From: an uncultured bacterium
GTDB lineage: Bacteria > Armatimonadota > Zipacnadia > Zipacnadales > Zipacnadaceae
NCBI GenBank assembly: GCA_937928475.1
Contig: CALFVE010000195.1
Location: 1 to 5,469, forward strand
Reading direction: 5' to 3'
Length of the DNA: 5,469 bases
Under the pieces are notes generated by a model that saw only the letters and a program-made list of their open reading frames with translations, was not told the DNA's origin and made no database searches. The translations under genes were made by a program, and so were the position numbers. Position 1 is the stretch's first letter. Each line of letters begins with the position of its first letter. This document shows, piece after piece, positions 1 through 5,171 of this stretch.

Positions 1-23
1 GTGAGAGTGACTTCACTGGCCAT
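1..23 (-). CDS. Start of next subunit of the Nuo/Hyd-type complex (partial, N-terminal 8 residues only)
   Basis: Reading the minus strand, an ATG at 23-21 opens a frame encoding MASEVTLT before the window ends. A GAGGT ribosome binding site lies 6 nt upstream, and the gap from the preceding stop is 18 bp, so this is very likely the next gene of the same operon. An N-terminus of the 'xVTLTxxG' kind is common in the [2Fe-2S] ferredoxin domain that begins NuoG-like subunits, including [FeFe]-hydrogenase large subunits (HydA/HndD) and formate dehydrogenase alpha subunits. This position after nuoE-nuoF is where such a catalytic subunit usually sits. The identity is inferred from synteny and eight residues. 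That a gene starts here is fairly secure; hydrogenase versus formate dehydrogenase cannot be decided. Confidence 0.6.
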
Positions 24-29
24 GAGTTG

Positions 30-34
30 ACCTC
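30..34 (-). promoter_or_regulatory. Ribosome binding site of the third subunit gene
   Basis: GAGGT on the minus strand, 6 nt before the ATG at 23-21. It selects this ATG over the one at 36-34, which opens a frame that stops after seven codons. It lies in the 18-bp gap after the fusion gene stop codon. Confidence 0.6.
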
Positions 35-41
35 ATGCAGG

Positions 42-3000
42 TTATTTCTCCAAGTCGCAGCGCAAGCAGCGACGCGCCTCGGCGCAGGCGGCCTCAGGGC
101 CGTATCCCTCAACGCTTTCCTCGAAAGTAAGCGCGCCTCCCGATGGCCAGCGCACGGGGATAGTTTGGCGGGTCGCCTCGCGGTCGGCTTCCTCGCGCCG
201 GCTACGCGGGGCAAACCCGCTATCGGGGGGGAGTTCGCCCTTGCCGCCCAGGAAGCGGTCAATGGCCTGCGCCGCGCGCTGCCCCGCCGCCACCGCCTCG
301 ATAACTGTGGCAGGGCCGGTTTGGGCGTCCCCTCCGGCGAAGACGTTGCCCTCCCCCGACCGTTGGGTGAGGGGATCCGCGACCACGCGGTTGTGGGAGA
401 TAACCAGTTGTCCGTCGCTGATGGCGAAGTCGAGTTCCGGGGCTTGGCCAATCGCCACGATAACATGGTCGGCCTCGACGAGCACTTCCGAGCCGGGCTT
501 GGGAAGGGGACGCCGCCGACCGCTTTCGTCCGCCTCGCCCAGCACCATCTCCTGGCAGCGCACAGCGCGTACCCGGGCGTCGCCTTCTATCGCCAACGGA
601 GCGACCAGGAAGCGCATCTGCACACCCTCGCGCAGCGCACTCTCGATTTCCTCGGCGATCGCCGGCATCTCCTCGCGGGTGCGACGGTAGAGGATGGTGA
701 CGGAACTCGCTCCCAGCCGCAGGGCCGTGCGGGCCGCATCCAGGGCAGCGTTGCCGCCGCCGATCACCGCCACCCGCCCCTCCATCCGACGGAGGCGGCC
801 CAGGGCGACCTCCCGCAGGAAGGCAACCGCCTCCACCACGCCCTGCTTGTCTTCCCCGGGTATGTCCAGGGGCAAACTGCGGTGAGCGCCTACGGCGACG
901 AAGATCGCATCGAAGCCGGCCTCGCGCAGTTCCCGGAGGGACTCCACTCGGCGTCCGGTCTCGATCTCCACGCCCGCCCGGCGGATGTACTCAATATCCC
1001 GTGCCAGTACCTCTCGGGGCAAGCGGTACGGCGGGATGCCCACGGCCAGCACCCCGCCGGGAACCTCCAGCGCCTCGAAGACCTTGACTTCCCGTCCCAT
1101 CAAAGCGAGGAAGTAAGCGGCCGTCAGCCCCGCCGGCCCGGAGCCTACCACTGCCACCCGGCCACGGCGCGGACCCAGCCAACGCGGAGGCTCGTCGCTG
1201 TCCGTCGCGTAGTCGGAGGCAAAGCGCTTCAGGTGCCGGATGGCCAGCGGCTCGTCCACTTCACCACGGCGGCAGAAGACCTCGCAGGGATGGTCGCAGA
1301 CGCGGCCGCAAACGGAGGCCAGCGGATTGCGCCGGCGGATGACCTCCAGGGCCTCGGCAAACCGGCCTTCGGCGATGAGGGCAACGTATTCAGGGACATT
1401 TACGTGGGCTGGGCAAGCGCTCGAACAACTGGCGGGAACCAGGGCCTCGCAAGCATGCGCCGGGCAGCGCTTCTCGACGATGTGCGCCTCATACTGGTCC
1501 CGGAAGTAGCGGAGCGTGGAAAGCACCGGGTTGGGGGCGGTTTGGCCGAGCCCACAGAGCGAGGACTGCTTGATCATCCTCCCCAGCCGCTCCAGGCGGT
1601 CCAGGTCAGCCAGCTCGCCGCGGCCCTCAGTGAGGCGCGTGAGGATCTCCAGCATTCGCTTGGTGCCCACTCGGCACGGGACGCACTTGCCGCAGGATTC
1701 CGCCTGGACGAAATCGGTGAAGAAGCGGGCGATGTCTACCATGCAGGTGGCTTCGTCCATCACGATGAGGCCGCCGGACCCCATGATCGCCCCGATCTGC
1801 TGCACCGAGTCGTAGTCTATGGGCAGGTCCAGATAGCGGGCGGGGACACAACCTCCCGAGGGGCCGCCCATCTGCGCCGCCACGAACTTGCGGCTGCGGG
1901 GAATGCCGCCGCCGATGTCGTAGATGATCTGGCGCAAAGTAGTGCCCATCGGCACCTCGACCAAGCCGGTGTTGCAGACCTTGCCGGCCAGCGCGAAGAT
2001 CTTGTTACCCTTGCTGCCGGCGGTGCCGAGAGCGGCATAGGCTGCCGCCCCTTGTTCAATGATGCGGGGGACATTCGCCCAGGTTTCTACGTTGTTGATG
2101 ACGGTCGGCTGACCGTTGAGGCCGGCGCTGGTGGGGAAGGGTGGCCGCGGCCGAGGCGTGCCGCGCCGGCCCTCCACCGAGGCGATGAGCGCGGTCTCCT
2201 CACCGCAGACAAAGGCGCCCGCACCCTGGCGCATCACGAGGTCAAAATCGAAGCCCGTACCCAGGATATTCTTGCCCAGTAGCCCGGCTTCCCGCGCTTG
2301 CCGGAGGGCCACTGCCAGATGCTCGATGGCTACCGGGTACTCCGCGCGTACGTAGATGACTCCCAGACGGGCCCCAACGGCATAGCCTCCGATTATCATC
2401 CCCTCGATTATCAGGTGCGGATCGCCCTCGATCAACGCCCGGTCCATAAAAGCACCCGGATCGCCCTCGTCGGCGTTGCAGATGAGGTACTTAGTATCTC
2501 CGGGAACCTCGCGGGCGAGCTGCCACTTGCGCCCGGTGGGAAATCCGGCCCCGCCCCGGCCCCGCAGTCCCGAGGCCAGCACTTCCTCAATAACCTGCTC
2601 CGGTGAATAGTCGGCTAGCACCCGGGCTAGCGCGCCATAGGCCCCGTGCGCGAGAGCGCTGTCCAAGGAGGTAGGCTCCACCACGCCGCAGTTCCGCAAG
2701 ACCAGGCGATGCTGGTGCTTGTAGAAGGGGATGTCTGCTTGGCGCGCGATTATCTTCTCCCCATCTCTATAGCAGAGGCGTTCGACGATGCCGCCGGCGA
2801 GGACCGTGGTTTCGATTATCTCCGGGGCGTCCTCGGCGGTTACCCCCTGGTAGAAAAGTCCCTGAGGACCAACGACCAGCACCACCGCCCCCGCGCACAA
2901 GCCGTGGCAGCCCGTGCGAACTACCCGCGCCCGGTCCCTCAGATCGCGGCGGGCGATCTCCCGCTCCAGGGCTTCGCACACCTCCAGGGCCCCCAGCGCG

Positions 3001-3107
3001 CGGCAGCCGGTGGAGCAGACCCGAATGGTGACTTGGGGGCCGGCCTGGGCCGCAAGTTCCTGCCGGCGTCGCTCCAGTTCAGCAAGGGAAGAAAGAGGCG
3101 TGATCAT
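42..3107 (-). CDS. NuoF-type NADH oxidoreductase (HydB/HndC-like) fused to a GltD/NfnB-type NADPH oxidoreductase
   Basis: This 1021-residue multidomain electron-transfer flavoprotein is predicted to be cytoplasmic, as no signal peptide or membrane segment is seen. Residues 1-100 form a thioredoxin-like [2Fe-2S] domain with C31, C35, C67 and C71. The NuoF core follows: glycine-rich FMN/NADH site RGRGGAGFPTG (182-192), NADEGDPG (211-218), CGEETA (301-306), an SLBB-like segment (about 366-440), and a [4Fe-4S] site with C472, C475, C478 and C518. A linker HIVEKRCPAHAC (542-553) resembles the one in HydB-type proteins. After it comes a Fer4_20/dihydropyrimidine-dehydrogenase-type Fe-S domain (C561, C565, C604, C608, C612, E619), then FAD site GSGPAG (655-660), NADP site GGGNAALD (783-790) with YRRTREEMPA (807-816), and FAD motif FAGGD (923-927). 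The tail ends in RCLRC (C1014, C1017). The ATG overlaps the nuoE stop (ATGA), implying translational coupling. Expected role: electron transfer among NAD(H), NADP(H) and the partner subunit. Domain calls are firm; the physiological reaction is inferred. Confidence 0.93.
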   Translation of the reverse strand: MITPLSSLAELERRRQELAAQAGPQVTIRVCSTGCRALGALEVCEALEREIARRDLRDRARVVRTGCHGLCAGAVVLVVGPQGLFYQGVTAEDAPEIIETTVLAGGIVERLCYRDGEKIIARQADIPFYKHQHRLVLRNCGVVEPTSLDSALAHGAYGALARVLADYSPEQVIEEVLASGLRGRGGAGFPTGRKWQLAREVPGDTKYLICNADEGDPGAFMDRALIEGDPHLIIEGMIIGGYAVGARLGVIYVRAEYPVAIEHLAVALRQAREAGLLGKNILGTGFDFDLVMRQGAGAFVCGEETALIASVEGRRGTPRPRPPFPTSAGLNGQPTVINNVETWANVPRIIEQGAAAYAALGTAGSKGNKIFALAGKVCNTGLVEVPMGTTLRQIIYDIGGGIPRSRKFVAAQMGGPSGGCVPARYLDLPIDYDSVQQIGAIMGSGGLIVMDEATCMVDIARFFTDFVQAESCGKCVPCRVGTKRMLEILTRLTEGRGELADLDRLERLGRMIKQSSLCGLGQTAPNPVLSTLRYFRDQYEAHIVEKRCPAHACEALVPASCSSACPAHVNVPEYVALIAEGRFAEALEVIRRRNPLASVCGRVCDHPCEVFCRRGEVDEPLAIRHLKRFASDYATDSDEPPRWLGPRRGRVAVVGSGPAGLTAAYFLALMGREVKVFEALEVPGGVLAVGIPPYRLPREVLARDIEYIRRAGVEIETGRRVESLRELREAGFDAIFVAVGAHRSLPLDIPGEDKQGVVEAVAFLREVALGRLRRMEGRVAVIGGGNAALDAARTALRLGASSVTILYRRTREEMPAIAEEIESALREGVQMRFLVAPLAIEGDARVRAVRCQEMVLGEADESGRRRPLPKPGSEVLVEADHVIVAIGQAPELDFAISDGQLVISHNRVVADPLTQRSGEGNVFAGGDAQTGPATVIEAVAAGQRAAQAIDRFLGGKGELPPDSGFAPRSRREEADREATRQTIPVRWPSGGALTFEESVEGYGPEAACAEARRCLRCDLEK

Positions 3108-3607
3108 TGCTCAAGACCGTAACTACGCAGAATGCTGACCACTCGCTGGGGTGTGAGACGCCCAAAGTATTGATTGTCGATCATCATCGCCGGGGCTAGA
3201 AAGCAAGTGCCCAGGCAAGCCACCGTCTCCAGGTAAAACTTCAGGTCTGGTGTGGTCTCTCCCTCCGTAACGCCCAGGGCTCGCTGCACGGCGTCCAGGA
3301 CCCGGCTTGCCCCTTTGACATGGCAAGCGGTACCCCGACAGCAGCGGATAGTATGACGCCCCCGGGGCTCCGTGTAAAACTGGGCGTAGAAACTGACCAC
3401 TCCATAGACGCGGCTGAGAGGGGTCTTGGTTCGTCGGCTGATCTCCCGTAGCGCCGCCGGGGGCAGATACCCGAACCGCTCTTGGACGGCCTGCAAGACC
3501 TCTATCAGGTTGGACTCCGGGGAGAGTTCCAATTGCGCCAGCCAGGTCTCGATTTCCGCCTGAGACGCTCCGGTGCCTGCCGGTCCGGTAACTTTCGCTT
3601 GGTCCAC
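3104..3607 (-). CDS. NuoE-like [2Fe-2S] subunit (HydC/HndA type) of an NADH-dependent oxidoreductase complex
   Basis: This 167-residue protein is close to the usual size for the NuoE (24 kDa subunit) family. An N-terminal helical region (about 17-80) includes the family-typical stretch 'FGYLPPAAL...SRVYGVVSFYAQF'. It is followed by a thioredoxin-like domain with the [2Fe-2S] ligands C90 and C95 (CRGTAC) and C131 and C135 (CLGTC). An additional cysteine, C89, sits next to the first ligand. In NADH dehydrogenases and bifurcating hydrogenases this subunit docks on the NuoF flavoprotein and holds a [2Fe-2S] cluster close to the FMN. The start is GTG at 3607-3605, chosen because GGGAGG lies 9 nt upstream and the family N-terminus fits. 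The stop codon overlaps the ATG of the next gene by 4 bp, so the two subunits are probably made by coupled translation. No promoter is obvious in the 362 bp upstream. Confidence 0.95.
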   Translation of the reverse strand: MDQAKVTGPAGTGASQAEIETWLAQLELSPESNLIEVLQAVQERFGYLPPAALREISRRTKTPLSRVYGVVSFYAQFYTEPRGRHTIRCCRGTACHVKGASRVLDAVQRALGVTEGETTPDLKFYLETVACLGTCFLAPAMMIDNQYFGRLTPQRVVSILRSYGLEQ

Positions 3608-3616
3608 GCAGTACTA

Positions 3617-3622
3617 CCTCCC
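3617..3622 (-). promoter_or_regulatory. Ribosome binding site of the nuoE-like gene, deciding a GTG start
   Basis: GGGAGG on the minus strand, followed by a 9-nt spacer to the GTG at 3607-3605. The strong match supports the non-ATG start. Confidence 0.75.
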
Positions 3623-3868
3623 ACCGCCGGGCTGGTCACGGTGCCAGGCCCGGCCGTGCTCTTGATGCTCAACATCGCCGGCGCGCCCTGTCCGCCTCTA
3701 GATTCCCGCCCGATCACCAGACTCCTGCTTGCTCAGCGGCGCATCGCAACCCCTGGCAGGGCCGGATGGCCCACAAGGATCGTGAAGCCCCCGTTCGCCC
3801 AGAACAAAGCAGCGCACGAGATCCATCGCACGACCCCCTATCCAACCAGCACGCGCGCCACCCTGCCC

Positions 3869-3900
3869 GGCGACGCGCCTTCCGCCTGGCGCGCGTCGCC
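3869..3900. repeat. Perfect 10-bp inverted repeat (GC-rich stem-loop)
   Basis: The arms GGCGACGCGC (3869-3878) and GCGCGTCGCC (3891-3900) are perfectly complementary around a 12-nt loop. The repeat lies about 70 bp past the methyltransferase stop codon and about 260 bp before the nuoE-like start. No T-run follows it on either strand, so it is not a canonical intrinsic terminator. It could be a Rho-assisted or GC-only terminator for the methyltransferase, an operator, or a structure in the nuoE leader. The function is not decided by the sequence. Confidence 0.6.
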
Positions 3901-3969
3901 AGCAGGAGCAAAGGGAAATTACCCAACTTAAGCCTGTCGCCGGTTATGAGATCGGCGCCGGCGCTGGCT

Positions 3970-4713
3970 CTAGCGCATGCTTACCTCCAGGCCTTCGCCG
4001 TCGAGGATGACGTTGACGCTGGCGCGGAAGCACGTCGGGTCCCGCACGTAGTCCAGGTAGGGCGCCAGGCTGCCGGCGGCATTGACGCTGTTGTGAGCCA
4101 TGATCACGCTGCCCGGGGGCAGTTTGCCGCTAGCCGCCTCCAAGATGTCGAGGTAGATGCCCTTGCCCCGGCTGCCGGCGCCGTCGGCGTCCAAGTAGAG
4201 CAGGTCAATCGGCTGGGGGAACTCGACCACCACCTGCACCGCATCGGCGGCCAGCACCCGAGCCACCCCGGAGCGGTCGAGGCGCCGGACGTTGCGCTCG
4301 GCACGGGCCGCTTCCTTCGGAATGATCTCCACACCCAACAGTTCCCGTGCGGTGTAGCACGCCCCCGGACCCACCGCTGCCCCGGCGTTGGCGATGAAGG
4401 TGTTGCCACAGAATACGCCCGCAGCAATCATGCACTGGGGCTGGACAATAGCGTTGATGGCGTAAAGCAGGCGCTGCATACGAGGCGTGATTGCGGTCCA
4501 GGGGATCTCAAACAACTCGCGGACCGCCTGCCGATGAGCCCGCATCTTCTCGTGGTCATAGCAAGTATGCGGCAGCACCCCCGCCTCGCAGAGACAGGTG
4601 AGAGCCTCCGCCACCATTGCGATCTCCCGCTCTTCCGGTTCTAGGACCTGGTGGGGATTCCGGTAGTCCATGCGGTAGTGCTGCCAGTCCGGAGCGCAGT
4701 AGGTGGTGGCCAT
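3970..4713 (-). CDS. Class I SAM-dependent methyltransferase, O-methyltransferase (CCoAOMT/COMT)-like fold
   Basis: This 247-residue, probably cytosolic protein would transfer a methyl group from S-adenosylmethionine to an unidentified substrate. The pattern matches the class I Rossmann methyltransferases of the cation-dependent O-methyltransferase type. Motif I is IAAGVFCGNT (96-105), aligning with the family's LEIGTFTGYS. GVEI (127-130) ends strand 2 with E129 placed to bind the SAM ribose. AADA (155-158) occupies the adenine-site position. DLLYLDAD (170-177) and IMAHN (204-208) fall where the metal-binding Asp and Asp-Asn normally are. Oddities: the usual acidic residue of motif I is alanine (A97), and the second metal-ligand Asp is histidine (H207). 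The N-terminal 90 residues are a helical extension I do not recognise. The start is the ATG at 4713-4711 because AAGGAG lies 7 nt upstream; an in-frame ATG at 4779 would add 22 residues but has no ribosome binding site. The fold is fairly sure, the substrate unknown. Confidence 0.8.
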   Translation of the reverse strand: MATTYCAPDWQHYRMDYRNPHQVLEPEEREIAMVAEALTCLCEAGVLPHTCYDHEKMRAHRQAVRELFEIPWTAITPRMQRLLYAINAIVQPQCMIAAGVFCGNTFIANAGAAVGPGACYTARELLGVEIIPKEAARAERNVRRLDRSGVARVLAADAVQVVVEFPQPIDLLYLDADGAGSRGKGIYLDILEAASGKLPPGSVIMAHNSVNAAGSLAPYLDYVRDPTCFRASVNVILDGEGLEVSMR

Positions 4714-4720
4714 GGGGAAA

Positions 4721-4726
4721 CTCCTT
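4721..4726 (-). promoter_or_regulatory. Ribosome binding site of the methyltransferase gene
   Basis: AAGGAG on the minus strand, 7 nt before the ATG at 4713-4711. It decides the start over the in-frame upstream ATG at 4779-4777, which follows a sequence without purine-rich complementarity to 16S rRNA. Confidence 0.8.
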
Positions 4727-4788
4727 CGGGTGCAGGGGTTCATTGTCTCTCTGTTGAAGGACAAAGCGGACTTAGCCATCCGGTGTGC

Positions 4789-4890
4789 GGGTGAGGTCGC
4801 CCCACCCAGCCTTCTCCGCCCCTCGGGGGCGCCCAGGGATCGGGTGCTGTCCCCCGATGTACTGTCACGGGAACTGCCGGAGGCGTTCCC
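4789..4890 (-). promoter_or_regulatory. Structured leader: four consecutive hairpins upstream of the methyltransferase
   Basis: Four stem-loops follow one another within about 100 bp, 76-177 nt upstream of the methyltransferase start. Hairpin 1 (4869-4890) has arms GGGAAC/GTTCCC continued by GCC/GGC with one bulged base and a 3-nt loop. Hairpin 2 (4839-4858) has ATCGGG/CCCGAT with an 8-nt loop. Hairpin 3 (4817-4831) has CGCCCC/GGGGCG with a 3-nt loop. Hairpin 4 (4789-4807) has GGGTG/CACCC plus three more pairs, one of them G-U only in the minus-strand RNA, around a 3-nt loop. In addition, 4829-4838 and 4888-4897 form a 10-nt inverted repeat with one mismatch, which would compete with hairpins 1 and 3. 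It does not match SAM, SAH or other riboswitch consensus sequences that I can recall. High GC makes some pairing likely by chance, so a regulatory role is inferred. Confidence 0.4.
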
Positions 4891-5153
4891 AGGGCGCGGT
4901 CATGCTACCACAAATCCCAGATTTATGCTGCGCAAATCGGAAGGCCATGCACCTGCTTCCAGCAGCCAGGCGCACCCGTGCCCGTGACCTGCCCACCCAG
5001 AAGAGGGCTGTGTGTGGAACAGAGCGAATCTTTCGCCCAAGCAGCAAAGGCAGGAACCCGATAGACCATCCCCTGAGCGGAGGGAAGCCGGAGCGCACCT
5101 CGGACTGCATTTGTGGTGGTCGCGCTGCTGGCCTCAAGCCGCTCTACGAGCGC
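4891..5153. other. Remainder of the divergent intergenic region, no gene seen
   Basis: This stretch separates the hairpin cluster of the methyltransferase leader from the aldo/keto reductase ribosome binding site. No open frame in it has a ribosome binding site or protein-like features. A relatively AT-rich patch at about 4909-4938 is the likeliest place for promoters in this otherwise GC-rich spacer. It contains, on the minus strand, a CATAAA with four matches to the -10 consensus, but I found no matching -35 box at proper spacing. Small stem-loops at 5024-5036 (GCGAA/TTCGC) and 5122-5153 (GCGCT/AGCGC) are weak. Confidence 0.45.
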
Positions 5154-5161
5154 AAAGGGAG
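5154..5161 (+). promoter_or_regulatory. Ribosome binding site of the aldo/keto reductase gene
   Basis: AAAGGGAG followed by a 10-nt spacer to the ATG at 5172-5174. It supports this start, where the family's typical N-terminus (RTLGRTGLEVS) also begins. Confidence 0.7.
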
Positions 5162-5171
5162 CGTTGAGACT

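Larger units (their letters stand above)
3608..3969. other. 362-bp gene-free gap between the methyltransferase and the nuoE-like gene
   Basis: No credible protein-coding gene was seen on either strand. The short open frames here lack ribosome binding sites and recognisable protein features. It should carry the promoter or 5' leader of the nuoEF operon on the minus strand, but no convincing -35/-10 pair could be picked out. Contents recognised are the inverted repeat at 3869-3900, a short self-complementary GC block at 3955-3964 just after the methyltransferase stop, and the ribosome binding site of the nuoE-like gene at the left edge. Confidence 0.6.

Noticed and set aside
27..2282. 751-codon open frame on the plus strand, antisense to the NuoF-GltD fusion
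   Set aside because: Its translation has no recognisable domain, its length is explained by the GC-rich codon use of the opposite strand, and the minus-strand frame has unambiguous catalytic and cluster motifs throughout.
3869..3900. Rho-independent terminator at the 10-bp inverted repeat
   Set aside because: No run of T follows the stem in either direction, so it was recorded only as an inverted repeat.
3714..3926. 70-codon minus-strand frame in the gap between the methyltransferase and the nuoE-like gene
   Set aside because: It starts with TTG, lacks a ribosome binding site, is unusually rich in Arg and Trp as expected for random GC-rich sequence, and shows no known motif.
3766..4644. 292-codon open frame on the plus strand, antisense to the methyltransferase
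   Set aside because: No protein family features; it spans the intergenic gap and the reverse complement of a gene with clear methyltransferase motifs and a strong ribosome binding site.
5122..5153. Stem-loop just before the aldo/keto reductase ribosome binding site
   Set aside because: Only a 5-bp outer stem and a 3-bp inner stem with asymmetric unpaired bases, expected by chance in GC-rich DNA.
4714..5171. SAM, SAH or cobalamin riboswitch between the divergent genes
   Set aside because: Looked for the consensus segments of these riboswitches on both strands and found none; only generic hairpins are present.
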